Positions 21,970-34,440 of a stretch of DNA of 64,000 nt are shown in pieces; the stretch's first letter is position 1; each line of letters begins with the position of its first letter. Below the pieces are notes generated by a model. The model searched no databases, was not told the DNA's origin, and worked only from the letters and a program-made list of their open reading frames with translations. The stretch is taken from contig NW_020312935.1 in assembly GCF_003265705.1 (NCBI RefSeq), positions 1,548,373 through 1,612,372 of the forward strand. The letters run 5' to 3'. The position numbers were made by a program, and so were the translations under genes. The DNA comes from Callorhinus ursinus (lineage: Eukaryota; Chordata; Mammalia; Carnivora; Otariidae).

Positions 21970-24560
21970 ACTTGAAACCCCCGAGGCACCCAATCTTGTC
22001 ACGACCCCCCACCCCCCTGCATCTTAGTATGCAGACCCGGTGCTCGGGGGGACAAGTGACTTATGCACATACACACAGACACAAGGCTTTGCGGTCTTGG
22101 AGCGGGTGGTTCACCAGTCTCTGATGCCATTCAACCCCTGACGCCCTTCCACAACCCCCCCCCGATATCAGGCACCCAAAGATATTGAGGTCAGAACTCT
22201 TCTTAGGGAGTATTCCCCCCCCCTTTTTTTTATCCTTCTAAGTAAAAGAAATCCTGCTCAAAAGAACCTGTGGCCCGTATTACCTCATTTAGACCTCACG
22301 GCCCGGGAACCGGGTCACGACTATTCTGATCACCACGTGACAGAGAAGGACCCTGGAGCACAGAGAGGGTTAGGTGACTCTTCCAAGGGTGAGTCCCGGG
22401 CACTCCAGGTTCAGGATCTCGGGAAATGCAGGGCACTCCGACTCCAGTCTGGCTTTCCATGGGGTTCCCGCTCCCGAGCCGTCCTCCACTCGCTGGCCAG
22501 CCCTGTGACAGCGCCCTCCGCGGGACACCCAGCCTGGAAGAGAGGCAGCGCCCTCCCAGGGCGGCCGCATCGGCAGGGAGAGGGCCCCTGCGTCGCCTCC
22601 CCTGCCTCCCCCAAGGGGCAGGACTGGGCAGGGAGCCGCGGTCTGTGCCGGTGCTTCTCATCTCCAAGTGCGCCCACCCGTGAACGCCACCCGCCACCCC
22701 GGCGGCCGATGCACAGAGCCAGCAAGTCAGCGCCAGGGCACATCACCCGGGCATCACCTGTCACCAAAGCGGCCACCAGGCTTCCTCCAGGCCCCTCTCT
22801 GAGCTCCTCACAGGCCCCCGCAGCCAGCCAGCATCTGGGAAACAATCACGGGGAGTCCCCGAGGAGTCCTCATTCTTCCTCCATTAAACCTCCCCTTGGT
22901 CCCCTGAGTCTGTCTCTACTTTTGTTTCATGGCAAGAGGCGGCCGGGGGTGCCAGCAGGCCAGCTGTGCTGAGGGACCGAGCGGACTCTCCTCCTCCAGC
23001 TGAGGCCGATGCCCGGGCTCAGACATCTGGGCCCCAGGACTTGTCCTCTGTCCTCATTTCCGGCCAACGACTCTTCAGTCTCACCACCGGCTTCCTGTTG
23101 AAAGCCACCCAGGGTGGCGCCTTCACATCCCCGGAGGCCTGTGACAAGCAGGAGACGGCATTTGAGCAAACTGTCTTCACAGGCACATTTTTCTGATAGT
23201 TTGTAAATAGGCATGTTCAAACTCGAAAATTTTTGTTTCAGAAAACAACAGCCACCCCGGTTTGACAGACGTTACCCATCTGCCATATGGGCAACACTGC
23301 CCACATCTGGCCCCGCCTGGGGCTCCTCTCTTAAGAGGCCCCAGCTCCTTTCCTTGACTGGCTAGCTCATCCCCCTAGTTGTGCCTGAGTGGCTTTTGGG
23401 AAGGGGCCGGGAAACGCCCCGTGTAGGACCAGTCCCCACCGCAGGAGAAGGTGGGTTTTCCGGACTCTGGTCCCCTAAGGGCAATGTCTGAGGCCACAAA
23501 GCATGGAGATGGTCCACACAGCAGCACCACAGCCCAGGATGTCTGGGGAGTGCTCTGCATCCTCGAACAGGCTAGAAGGTATGAACCCTGTCATTTGATG
23601 GAGAAGAAGAAAGAGGCCCAGAGAGGGGAAGTGAATGTGTCAAGAGCACACAGTGTCAGGGTAGGGAGGGTAGGGACTAGACCTGCACTCTGGGCCCCAG
23701 GCCTTAGTGTATTTGTGAGCTGGTGACATCATCAGAACCTTCTTACTTTTCATCCCAGAGAACAGGCTGTGAAGACGAGGGTCTCTTTCCCCACGCTCGG
23801 CCCCATAGGAGGAGCTAGCCAACTGCCCTAGGCTCGGAGCTGCTGCAATTTCCCTTGTGGGCATCCTGCCACTGGGGTCAGCCTTTCCCGTCAAGAGGGA
23901 GAGGACTGACACCAGACGTAGGGATCTAGGTGGGGCCAGAGCGCCCCCTGCTGTCTAATTGCTAAGCAACCCAAACCTCGGGTCTGCCTCTCAGATTTCT
24001 TGGGGTCCCTGCCCAGGAAAGTTGAGGGTCGGGTTCAGTGCATACCCCTCCTGGGGAGTTTCTCCTTTAGCTCTAGACAACCCCAGAGGAACCGCCAGGA
24101 TCCCTGTTAATGGGAAACTCATGCCCACCATCATTTCCTTTCTCTCCCTTGCTGCACCCCCGAATGTGTCCGGTCAGCATCACATATTGGTGGCTTTCGG
24201 CAGCCCGGCCACTGAGTCTGGTACGTTGAGAACCAGAAATGACGAGCCACTGTCCCAGGCCCCGTGGAGTGTCCAGAGTGAGATAACCAAGGAAACAGAG
24301 AAGCAAAGATTTGATGAGGTGACTGCAGTGGGATGGGAGACCAAGTACCAAGCAAACAGATTGGGCGGGGGGGGGGGGGGGGGGGGGGGGGGGGCGGTTC
24401 TGGTGGCAGACACGTGAGCTCTCAAGAGGAAAACAGAGGGAGACAGAACATGGAAAGGCATTTCTGGGGGCAGGGACAGACACAGCCAACGCCCCTCCTC
24501 ACTCATCCCTTGTCCCATCTGCTTCTTCTTCTTCCCTCCTTCTCTCCCTCCTAACTCACC
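21970..24560. other. Intergenic sequence with MIR-like fragments and poly(G)
   Basis: MIR-like stretches are at about 22245-22400 (CACGTGACAGAGAAGGACCC) and 23565-23720 (AGAGGCCCAGAGAGGGGAAG). Bases 22.4-22.75 kb are GC-rich, with several open frames but no recognised protein. Confidence 0.5.
24367..24394 (+). repeat. Poly(G) run of 28
   Basis: An uninterrupted run of 28 G in intergenic sequence. Confidence 0.9.
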
Positions 24561-26800
24561 ATGGGCACAGTGGCTGTCCACCTCAAGAATCTCCCCACCT
24601 CTCCAGGCTGGCCTCTCTGGCCAGGCCCACGTCTGGTGGAATCCCTGGGACTCTACCAGCGCTCTCACCTTGGCCCTGCTCATGAACACTTGGGTTTCCT
24701 GAATCCTGCACAAGCCTGTCCACAATCTGGACACTTGAGCATTCAATACCTGGGAGATACTACACAGGGGATTCAGCAAAGTCTAAACCATCCTTTGGCC
24801 CTAAGAAAGAGAAATCATCCCAGGGAAGCAGGAAAAGTATAAAGGAGTCATGCTGAGGGAAGTTTCTCTACAAGTTCAGAGCAAGGATCAAGGTCACCTG
24901 GGCCCTTTTAAGGCCAGAGGAAGTGGGGAGGAAGGGATGTGGTCCCTATGGGCAATGGTGGCAGGATTTGCATGGAGAGGCAGAGTTAAGAGCAAAGACT
25001 TGAAGCAGGATGGCTCAGGATGAGTCAGTGGGAGGTCCCAACGAGTATTTCCCAGGAGGCAACTGGAAGGTTGGAAGCAGGAAAGGGACATAAAGATTCC
25101 CAGCAGCTATGACCAACCTGCACTCCAGCCAGGGAGGGTGGGGACAGCTTGAGGTCACCCGCATTTAGCAGAGCCTCGGCCCTTGAAGGTGTCCTGCAAA
25201 CGACCATCTCCATAGGAGGCCAGCATTCAACTCAAGAGCCATTTAATACTCAAGGTCCAGATCAAAACAGAAAATTTAAGTCATACTCTTGTACCTTAAG
25301 CCTGTTCAGCATAGAGTGGGGATGATAAAAGTCACTCATAAGGTTACAGTGAGGCCTGTCTGTGCTAATACACCTTCCCTACCTGGCACCTAGCGGCCGT
25401 TTGAAATCATAACGACTCCATTCTACTTCTTAAAACCCGCTCTTCCCAGGGCTTGGGAAGCCTCTGCAGCCCCTTGACTTGCTCCTTCAGTCTCCTCTTG
25501 CCCCCTAATTAAAACGGTAGCATTTGTGAGTACTGCACATACCTGAAATCACTTTACATATATGAGCCATTTAATCCTACCACCCTGCTTTCAAGATACG
25601 TTCTGTTCCTTCCCAATTTAAAGGTGAGCAAACTCAAGGACAGAGCTCCCACATGCACACAATAGGGGTCTGAATGGGGGAGGGGGGTGTTACTGGATCA
25701 AACACCCCTCTCCTAAGCCCGTGTGCACAGGGTTCCCCATCCAGGACCCTCGAGCCACACCCTCTCCCTCCATAACCCCTCCCCTGGCAGCTGTGGGGGC
25801 CAGTCTCACTTCGTTTTGAGCCTCCATCTTTTCCTTTGATCAACAGACCCACATTTCCAAAGGCCAGTGTATTCTATGCACACAGATGTCTGTCTTCCCC
25901 TGAAGCCCAACCAGCTCCAAACGCCTGACCCTTTCCTCCAGCCTCAGCCTCAGGCACCGCCCCAAGAGCATGGGGTTCACTCTCTCCAGAAGGCTAGTTC
26001 AGGTGGCCGTGCTGGTCTCCTGCCCCCGATGTGGGGTCCTGGGGAGCAGCAACCTGTCCTCAGGGGCCACTCACAGACCCAAGCACGGTAATGGAGGACT
26101 CGCCTATCTCAAACCAGTGAGCCCTCCCAGCTCCCCTATTCTGGCTCACAACACTACCTTTCATCCCCTCCTCCGAGTCCCGAAGCAGTGCCCCTGACCC
26201 ATCCTTCCCCAGCAGCGTTCTCATTCCCCCAACTGTCCTCTATGCTTGGAACCACCACCCCCCCAACTGCCTCTCAGATTGTCCCCTTTCCCCACATTCC
26301 AACTGACCAACCGCCCTTCCACAGCCCCCAGCAGGTTCGGGGTCAAATCCAAGCCCCCCCCCCGAGTCTTGACCACACTCTGGCATCTGTTAGAGTTAGT
26401 TCCCAGGGTGCATCTCAGCCAGTGAACCACGAACTCCTTGAGGACAGGAACTGGCTCTTCTTCCATTTTTTATCCCCACAAAACTGATCGGCCTGGCACA
26501 CAAAACCATTGATCTATTTTGAGTAAATGATTTTGGGGATTTAGTTAAAGCAGAAAGTGTTTGGTTCATAGAGAGCCTTTGATTTTTTAAAAAATGTTAA
26601 TTACATTTTCTGACAGAGAAACATGAAATTGCCCGGCACACCCACAGCCCAGGTCTATGCTCCTCGTGCGGCCACCACGCCTGCGGTGTTGGTGTTTTAC
26701 TGATCTATTTGTTTATTCTGTTTGAGTGTTGACGAGTCACTCAAACATTTCTTGAGCCAATGAATAAAACTGATGTTAAAGCTCACCTGGTCCAGGGTGA
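24561..26800. other. Intergenic sequence with a MIR-like fragment
   Basis: Bases about 25510-25660 resemble MIR (CATATATGAGCCATTTAATC, AAAGGTGAGCAAACTCAAGG). A short patch at 24785-24835 resembles 30070-30125. No gene is supported. Confidence 0.45.
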
Positions 26801-26804
26801 TCTG

Positions 26805-26910
26805 CACCTGAATACTAACTAGAGGCGCCCAGGGAGTTTGTTAAAAATACAACCCTTAGCCCCCTTTCTAAGAGTCACCGAATGACAATCTCTGGAAGGA
26901 GGCCAGAGGG
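26805..26910 (+). mobile_element. MER5-type fragment
   Basis: GGGAGTTTGTTAAAAATACA followed by CCTTAGCCCCCTTTCTAAGA resembles the core of MER5-like hAT elements. It is short and diverged. Confidence 0.4.
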
Positions 26911-26919
26911 CTTTCACTT

Positions 26920-27160
26920 TTATCCATTTGTTTTTAATTTTTAAAACTTTTAATTTTCAGACTTAATAATCAAGCTCCCACATACCCTTCACCCAGCTTC
27001 TCCAGATGTTAGCACTTCGGTAACGGTGAACGCCAGGATCAAAACCAGGAAATGAACGTGGAGATGTTAACTAATCCGCAGACTTCACTCAGATTTCGCC
27101 GATTGCTCATTAATGTCCTTTCCATGTTCCAGGAGCCAATCCAGGTCACCACCCGGCACT
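26920..27160 (-). mobile_element. Old L1 3' fragment
   Basis: CATACCCTTCACCCAGCTTC, AAAACCAGGAAATGAACGTG and ACTTCACTCAGATTTCGCCG match the reverse-complement pattern of old L1 3' ends. Confidence 0.5.
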
Positions 27161-27329
27161 CAGCTGTTTGAGCTGACGGATCTCTGGCTGCGAGTGTGCT
27201 TGCACACGTTGTCATATGTTTGAGGACTGCTGTCTTTGGGCGTGTGTGCGAATCGTCTCTTCAAGTCTTTTCCCGTTTTTCTTTTGGAGAATCTCATCCT
27301 CTGTCCCTTAATTTTCAAGAGTTCTCTGC

Positions 27330-27950
27330 ATATTAGGGATCTTAAACTCTTCATCTTTGCGGCGAAGCCCTTAGTTTTGGGTGTTGCAAGTATTTTCTCC
27401 CAATTTTTTAATTGTTTTGACTTTATGGTGTTTTTTGCCATGTCCAATTTACCAATGGTTCGTTCAACTGCCTCTGGATTCAGAGTCACGGTTTGAAATC
27501 CTTTCCTTATACAGAGCTTAAGTGGAATTTACCCAGGCTTTCCCCCCCCACACACACTAGTACTTACATGGTTTCATTTTTTACATCTAAATTCATGATC
27601 CATTTGAATGTATTCTTCTATACAATGTGAGCTATGAATTTAATTCTCTCTCTTAAAATGACTGCACAGTTTCCCAGCACCATTTATTAAAAAGTCTATC
27701 ATTGCTTCTGAGATTCGAGATGCCACCTTTATCACACACTAAATGTCCATTTGTACTTAGGTTTATCTCTGCACTTTCTGTTCTATTTCACTGGTCTGTC
27801 TATTCATGTGCCATGGCCATACCGCTTTAATTACAGATGCTTAATGGTTTGTTTTAATGTCTGGTGAACAAACACTAATGGACCCTCCACCTTTCCAATG
27901 TTTCAGTGTTTTCCCTGGATATTCTAGCAGGTTTATTTTTCATATGAACC
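27330..27950 (-). mobile_element. L1 fragment, reverse strand
   Basis: The plus strand reads TTCCCAGCACCATTTATTAA, CATGATCCATTTGAATGTAT and TTTCACTGGTCTGTCTATTC, the reverse complement of the L1 ORF2 3' region. It is broken by stops and indels. Confidence 0.65.
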
Positions 27951-27957
27951 TTACTAT

Positions 27958-28562
27958 CAACAAACCACGCCCCTCAAAACAACTCCAAGAAGACGTCACC
28001 AGAAACTTCCTAAAAGACACCCTCAAAGGCCAGAGGAAAGTTTCTCTGGCCCAACCATCAACACAGGTGAAATCTGACTCCCAGCACCAACAAGAAGCCA
28101 ACCTGTGGGGTCTTATTCTTCCTGCTGAAGGTGCTCCATGTGAGCCAGAAGCCCCAAAACCAGTTCCTAGGAGTCATCTGAGGTGTCAAGTGGATGGCAG
28201 GCCTCCTCGCTCACCGAGCTGGGGTCCCACCAACAAGAAATCCTTCTCCTCGAGAGAGTGGATGTCACAGGCCACCTGTCATCTCTATGATTTCCATGAT
28301 CATCCCAAAACAAAGATGCCCACTCCACCAGGGAGCTCCAGCACAGCCCCACCCAGGACGACCGCCTGGGCCCCTCCCTCCCCCAGCCCAGGATCCCACA
28401 TACAGTTAGTTCCCCGAGACCTACTGAGAAGACGCAATCTGCACTTTCCCCAAGTTAAGAACTTCCTTTTGCCCAAGAAGGTGTATGCAGACAGTCTGAA
28501 GTTTGGGGGTTTTCAAAAACTGACCACTACAAAGACCACTGCCTAAACACTTTCCTCCTACC
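27958..28562 (+). repeat. Unclassified ~600-base repeat, copy 2
   Basis: Direct-orientation partner of 19276-19860. The frame open through this copy (27857-28546) is not open in copy 1, so conserved coding is not supported. Confidence 0.75.
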
Positions 28563-31500
28563 GAATGACCTTCTTAGTTTAACTGCTCCTACCAGCTCTA
28601 TAAGTTAGAAATTTACGATGAACATAATGCTGTAAATAAGTACTTTTTTGGGGTGAATAGCAAGCATTCCCCAGTTATTCTGACGGGCAGCCGGGTGTGG
28701 AAACCAGGGGAACAGAACCAAGGGGACTGGGAGGGGGCAGCTCTGGGGGCATCTCCTGCTCCCTAGTAGGCGCCCTGAGAGAGCTGGACCCTCCACACCA
28801 GGCAGTGAGTGGGGGAGCTCAGCAAAGCCAGAAAAGGTCCTCCGGCTCACAGTGCTCAAACGATCAGTGATGAGCAACAGTTACCACGGCTGCCTCTCTG
28901 TGCTAGGTGGATGCCACAGGCCAGCGAGGCCGACTCAGGTGTGATCAGCACTTGATGGGAATAGAAGGGTTAAGACACCCCATCATGGCCGACCTGGAGA
29001 TGAACCGAGGCACCTCACTCCAGCAGCCACGCACGGTTGTCTCCAAGACCTGGTCCTCTAAGGCATTATGAGAAGTAGAAGGCAGAGGACTTAGTCCCCC
29101 CTCCCCAGGGGGCATGGCCACAGCCCAGGGAATTTATGGGACGCTGGTATCGTAGAATAAGTTGGGAGGAACTGACCCTGTTCCCTCATAGAGGAGAAAC
29201 AAACCCAGGAAGTGAAAAGACTTTCTGCAGATCTCGCAGCCAGTCAAAGTCAAAGCAGAGACCAGAGGACAGGTCTCATAGGCAAGGCTCCTTGGCCTCC
29301 ACCGCAAAGCATTTGGGTGTTAGAGGCAATGCAAGGCTGCCCCCTGGAGGAAGGGCCGGAGAACTGCAGGCATCCCTTCACTTTGCATGCTGGCGGATTT
29401 GAAGACCCTGACCCTCCCAGGGTGGGGGTTGGGGGACACGGAGTTCTACTTTCTTTGCTAGTGGCCTCCTGCCGAATCCCCAGGACCCTGTCAACGAAGT
29501 CCTATCAGGGGCCCAGTACACAAAAAGCAGCTTTTCCTCTCACCGCGTCCCTGAAATCACCGACCCCAGGAACACCTAGAGAGAATGGCTTTTCATTCAC
29601 GGAAGAGGCACTGGGATGGATGCAGTGAGGACAGAACCTGAGAAGATAAACCTGTCCGTCTCCTCGGAGGTGATAACGTGTCGGGTGTCTCAAACACAAT
29701 CTGTGATGCCCAGAGAGCTGGAGTGGAACAGAGGGGAGGACCAAATACCCACCAAAGAATCAAGGGAGGGGCTCACGGCAGGCATCATATCTGAGCTAAG
29801 TATGAAGAGGGAATGATTTCAGTAATGAAGAAGCCAGTAAGAAAGTCCCAGGGAAAGAGAGAAGGCAGAGCCTCCCCTTACCATTCCCTGGTGCCTGCTT
29901 TTCCCCTCAGCTCCTCACTCCCTGCCCACCCAAGTCCTGGGAAGTCTCTGACACTGACGCGTCACAATAAGCCCCCACCCTCCGCTGCACCGGCCTCTCT
30001 GCTCAGGCCCTCCCCTCTCAGACCTATCAATAAGCAAAAACTGGTTCTTATGTACCTGCTGCAGGGGGTCCAGAAAATTCCAAACCAACCTCTGCCCCAA
30101 AGAAAGAGAAACCATCTCAGGGGAAGAGCAAAGTTTGCAAAAAAGTGACAGGGAGAGAGAAACATCTCTGCTAGCTTCAGGCTGCTGTCCAGGAGGAGCC
30201 CAGGAAGCAGATGAGGAGGAGCAGGCAGACGGGAGGAAGGCAGGAAGGCCCTAGATGGTTCGGCAGGACAGTTCATCTCGTCTGGCTGGGAGGCTGAGGG
30301 TCCGCCTTATCATTGCAGGGCCCTGATGGCTATTTCCCCTAAAGGACAGTGAGAAATGACTCAACATTGGGTGCGGGGACACCTCGCCAAATGTATCTAG
30401 AGAAATTCCTAGAACAAACCGTGTCCTTCCCTCTGCAGCTTCTCAAGGTGGGAGAGGTAGAGGGAACTCTGGCTTCACAGCTCTGACAGTGCCTGAAAAC
30501 CCCTCCAGCTGTCAGACTCTGCCTCCTATTCTTGGGGCAGAATTTGTGCCACCCCAAGACAAAAGGGAGGGGAAGCCACAAAGTCAAGGCTGGGTAGCGG
30601 CTGAAAGGAAACCAAACCCAAGCCGCTGACTCTCCATGCAGTGCTCCTTGCTCACTGCACACTCTCCGGTCAGCTCTGAGTCTGGGCAGGAGATGGCAGC
30701 AGAGTGGCTTGGGGTGGGGCCCAGAGCCCCCACCACCCATCCTTGTGAATATGCTGTACTTAGGGGTGGCCCAGATCCTGTCCCTGGATCACAGAACACC
30801 CCGTCAAGAGAGGAGGCAAGACTGACACATAGGGAACTGAGAACAATCTGGAAATCCAGGGAAGTAAGAGGGAATCAGTGTGAACTGCGCAGCACGAGAG
30901 ATGACCTGAAACCTGTTTCCGACGGAGCACCAAAACCCTTAAAGGCGCAAGGAGAAGGAAGGGGCTTGTCCCACCAGATATGAAAATATATTGTTACTGT
31001 GGTGAAAGCAAGAATTCCACAAGAGCTGGGGAGTGAAGAAGCTGACAAGTCCAACGTAGTCTTACCTGTAATACTCGCCAGGTAAATGGGACAGGTAAAC
31101 AATTCCTTGGGAGCCATCCCTCTGAGCATCTGCAACAGAAATTTCCCTGCAGGAATAAAGAAAGAGGAAAAAAAAAAAAGGAATAAGGAAGGAATGCCTT
31201 CCTAGAGACGGTTGTATGTTCAGCCCATCCACCCATCTATCCACCCTACATTCTTATTACAATGAAATTTAAAACCCTGCTGGGGGGAGTGGCGCCAGTC
31301 TTCTGCCCTTCGAGATGAAATGTCCCTATAGGTAATAAGGGAGCAAATTATTGGAAAGAAAATACAAAAATAGAGTCTCTAATAAACTGACAAGTCCAAG
31401 GTAACCATAGTTTCTTCCCTGTGCTTTCCTACTGAATTCACCTCCCAAGAGTCTTCTGGAATCTTCTCTCCCTTCCCCTACCTCACTCCCACCCCTAATC

Positions 31501-31590
31501 CAGGACCAGGACCTCACGCCCCAAACAGCTCTCAGCCCCTCTCTCTCCGTCATCCCACTCCGTCCCCCACCCCTCTTGCTATCTGGGCCC
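28563..31590. other. Intergenic sequence, nothing firmly recognised
   Basis: Unique-looking sequence with short open frames on both strands. A MIR-like patch may lie near 29170-29270. No exons with recognisable products were found. Confidence 0.45.
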
Positions 31591-32045
31591 TACCCACCCC
31601 CTTACGCAGGGGCGCCCCCTGCCGCCCACCCACAGCCGGTGCCGCCCCCTCCAGCCTCTGTCCCCGCCCGTCAGCACCGCGAGCCTGCGGTCCTCCCTCC
31701 CCCGCGCCATCAGGACTGACACCTGGGCTCGAAGGGCCCCTCTCACCTGCCCTGCGCCCGAGCCAGGCGCGCGCCTCCCGAGTCCCCGAGCGCGCGGGTG
31801 GGGTCACCCTCGGAGCCTGTGCACCTGCCCGCCGCCGCTGCTCGGGCCGGGTCCGCGGAGACCGTTCTTTTCCCAAGACCGACCCTCCTTCCCCGCGTGT
31901 CTGTACATTCAACGGCGTGGGGCCCGCTGCGGGGCGGGGACCCCCGGGTCGCTGCAGGGAGAGACAGACGCGTGGAAGCGGCTCAGGCGGTGGAAGGGGC
32001 CGTAGGCACTTCCCTTCAATGGTAAAGAAGAGCTGAGTTCCAGCA

Positions 32046-32118
32046 GCCCTCTTGGCGCAGTGGGCAGCGCGTCAGTCTCATAATCTGAAGGTCCTGAGTT
32101 CGAGCCTCAGAGAGGGCA
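32046..32118 (+). tRNA. tRNA-Met (anticodon CAT), elongator type
   Basis: The 73-base gene folds as a complete cloverleaf: acceptor arms GCCCTCT (32046-32052) and AGAGGGC (32111-32117) pair perfectly, and the discriminator base is A. The anticodon CAT is at 32079-32081 in the loop CTCATAA. Box A (TGGCGCAGTGGG) and box B (GAGTTCGAGCCTC) are present. A TTTT Pol III terminator starts at 32125. There is no intron. The T-loop TTCGAGC and the acceptor stem fit elongator rather than initiator tRNA-Met. The position between CALB2 and TLE7 agrees with an isolated tRNA-Met locus I recall in human 16q22. It looks functional and is not a SINE-derived copy, because it lacks the SINE body and A-tail. Confidence 0.95.
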
Positions 32119-32124
32119 CGGCTA

Positions 32125-32128
32125 TTTT
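32125..32128 (+). terminator. RNA polymerase III terminator of tRNA-Met
   Basis: A TTTT tract lies six bases after the discriminator base. Confidence 0.8.
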
Positions 32129-32799
32129 GCTGTGCTCCGATGCGGTGTGTGCAGAAAGACTTGCTGCGAGGGGGCTCAGAAGCCCTCCCGGTAGCGGGAC
32201 GCCCGCGACGGAGGAACGCACGTCCCCAGCAGCAGGGAGCCTCATTCAGCAGGAACGCAGGCGGGAGGAGGGACCGCGGCCCCGCTGCCAAGAAGGAAAA
32301 GCCGTAAGTGAGAAAACGCGCCGTGTTGGCGCTGCTGCGCGGAAACGGACCGAGCGTCGCCGAGTGGTGCGCTTGCTTTTGCGGCAGCTGCGAAAGTGCT
32401 TCTCCTGGATCGCTTCTCTTTGCCCCAACTTCTCTCTACTTGGAGCAAGACCGTGTCTCCACGTTCTTTTTCGGCTGTCTCCAGAGGCTGTACCCTCGCT
32501 CCATCCCAGACCCGGCTTTCAAGAGCCGGCCGAGGAGTGGGGGGCAACCTGGGCAGGCAGCGCGGGCCCCCCACGTGGCCCAGGACCGCAAGGTGGGGCG
32601 CTGCCCTGGCGAGGCCTCGCTCTACCCACAGCTCTGGCTGAACCCGGCAAGTTTTGATTATTCGGTTTACAATAGCTTCCAATTACTTTGTGATTCAGTT
32701 TCCCATTATTTAGAAGTATATTTCTTATTTTCCAAAATAGGGAAATTTCTAGTTTTATTATTCATTTCTATCTTAATTGGTTGCATCGTGGTCATAGTG

Positions 32800-33130
32800 A
32801 TGTGGTTTGAAGTGGGGTTCCCGAACCAACGGTCAAAAAAAAATTCTTGAGAGGTTTTTGGTGCAAAAAGGTGGGGTTTTTTTATAGCCCCGGAACAGGA
32901 CTCTTGGGCAGAAAAGAGCTGCAGTGGGACCTTGAGGAGCAACTGATGATCTACTTTGGAGCTGGGGGAGTTAAAGGAAGTTTCCAAGAGCATTTTCGTA
33001 TGTTAAAGATTTACAGGATCCCGGAGGCCTAGAGATTGTCAAGCCAAGGTGGTTTTTCCCTCTAGCAAAGCACTGACAGTAAAACAGTTGGGAATTCCGG
33101 GAGGAACGTCTTACTCTGCCTGTCTCAAGT
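32800..33130. repeat. Probable interspersed repeat, unclassified (LTR-like)
   Basis: The text AATTCTTGAGAGGTTTTTGG with GTGCAAAAAGGTGGGG, then GGCAGAAAAGAGCTGCAGTG, looks like a carnivore interspersed repeat that I associate with retroviral LTRs. It is non-coding; the family is not certain. Confidence 0.35.
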
Positions 33131-33233
33131 ATTTGTCAATGGGCTGCAAGTTATAAAGAAATTTAATTTTATCTACATTTTTGCCTTTGTTCTTCACATC
33201 AATAAAATATTTATTTTATATGATATATATTTT

Positions 33234-33342
33234 TACTTTTTTAATTTTTAAAGTAAGCTCTACACCACAGAGGGGCTTGAACTCAACACCCGGAGATCAA
33301 GAATCACATGCTCTACCAACTGAGCCAGCCAGGCACCCTGGT
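33234..33342 (-). mobile_element. Diverged SINE fragment
   Basis: Reverse-strand text includes AAAGTAAGCTCTACACCACA and CTCTACCAACTGAGCCAGCC followed by AGGCACCC, an older subtype of the same tRNA-Lys SINE. Confidence 0.8.
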
Positions 33343-33369
33343 CATAGAATATATTCTATAAGAATTAAA

Positions 33370-34110
33370 TCCTCTGAAGTGTATAGCTCAGTGTATGGTC
33401 GTGTTTTGTAAATGCTTTTTGTGTATGTGGGGAAAAAATACGTATTCTGTACTGGTTGTACGCATTGAACTACATTTCCTACTAATGTTCATCTTCTGTA
33501 TTCTTTTTTTAAAATGTTATCTTTTTTGTCTGTTTCAACTGTTGGTTATTGATAGATTTGTCTATTTTGTCAATTTGTATATATTTTGAGGCTACATTAA
33601 TAAATGCATAAAGCATAGAATTTTTGTATCTTCCTGGGAAATGAACACTTATGAAGTGTTCACCTTTCCTGCGAATACTGCTTTTAATTTTAGACTACAC
33701 GTGGTCTAATAGTAACATAATGTCAGCTTGCTTTGATTTAGTGTGTAGAAGCATTTTTTCCTATGAGTTTCATACTTTCTGTATGCTTGTTTTAATGTCT
33801 CCTTTAGGGGCACCTGGGTGGCTCAGTCAGTTAAGCATCTCCCTTCAGATCGAGTCCCACATCGGGCTCCTTGCTCAGCGAGGAGCCTGCTGATCCCCCT
33901 GCTTGTGCTCTCTGACAAAATCTTTAAATGTATATATCTTTTAAACACATATATTTGAGGTATTTTTAAACTAGTCATATAACCTCTACAGATTAATAGG
34001 AATATTTACTCTATTTACATTTAATATAATTTACTGGTATGTTTGGATTTAAATCTACCATTTTAATAAGGTTTCCCTTTTTGTTCTGCCTGTTTTTATT
34101 TAAGTTCTAG
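33370..34110 (-). mobile_element. L1 fragments, reverse strand, split by SINE
   Basis: AT-rich text such as TTATTGATAGATTTGTCTAT, GTGGTCTAATAGTAACATAA and TTTGGATTTAAATCTACCAT is typical of reverse-complement L1. The block is interrupted by the SINE at 33808. Confidence 0.5.
33808..33930 (+). mobile_element. Carnivore SINE, internally shortened
   Basis: The head GGGGCACCTGGGTGGCTCAG is intact, but the body skips from CATCTCCCTTCAG to ATCGAGTCCCACATCGG. It ends in ACAAAATCTTTAAA. Confidence 0.9.
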
Positions 34111-34118
34111 TTCATTAA

Positions 34119-34307
34119 GGGGCACCTGGGTGGCTCAGTCAGTTAAGCGTCTGCCTTTGGCTGAGGTCATGATCCCAGGGTCTAGGGATCGAGCCCCACA
34201 TCGGGCTCCCTGCTCCGCGGGAAGCCTGCTTCTCCCTCCCCCACTTCCCCTGCCTGTGTTCCCTCTCGCTGTGTCTCTGTCAAATAAATAAATAAAATCT
34301 TTAAAAA
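34119..34307 (+). mobile_element. Carnivore tRNA-Lys SINE
   Basis: Full-length plus-strand copy ending in CAAATAAATAAATAAAATCT. Confidence 0.95.
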
Positions 34308-34440
34308 AAGTTATTATGTTCCATTGTGCCAGCATTTTCCCTCTATCGGGAAACTGTACCCTTAATATTCTAGTAATTAATCTAGAAATTCCAATGCTAC
34401 TATTTGACTTATGAAGACTACTATTAACTGGGACTTACAT

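Larger units (their letters stand above)
31590..32240. promoter_or_regulatory. CpG-rich segment around tRNA-Met
   Basis: CpG dinucleotides are dense (GAGCGCGCGGGTGGGG, CCGCCGCCGCTGCTCGGGCC) compared with the surroundings. The island covers the tRNA gene and about 450 bases upstream. No protein-coding first exon was recognised, so promoter function beyond the tRNA is inferred. Confidence 0.6.

Noticed and set aside
27857..28546. A 229-codon open frame across repeat copy 2
   Set aside because: The matching frame is not kept in copy 1 and no protein family is recognised, so chance openness is more likely.
19276..28562. The two 600-base repeats as LTRs of one provirus
   Set aside because: Spacing would fit, but the copies are too diverged, the interior shows no retroviral coding remnants, and the ends lack the expected LTR termini.
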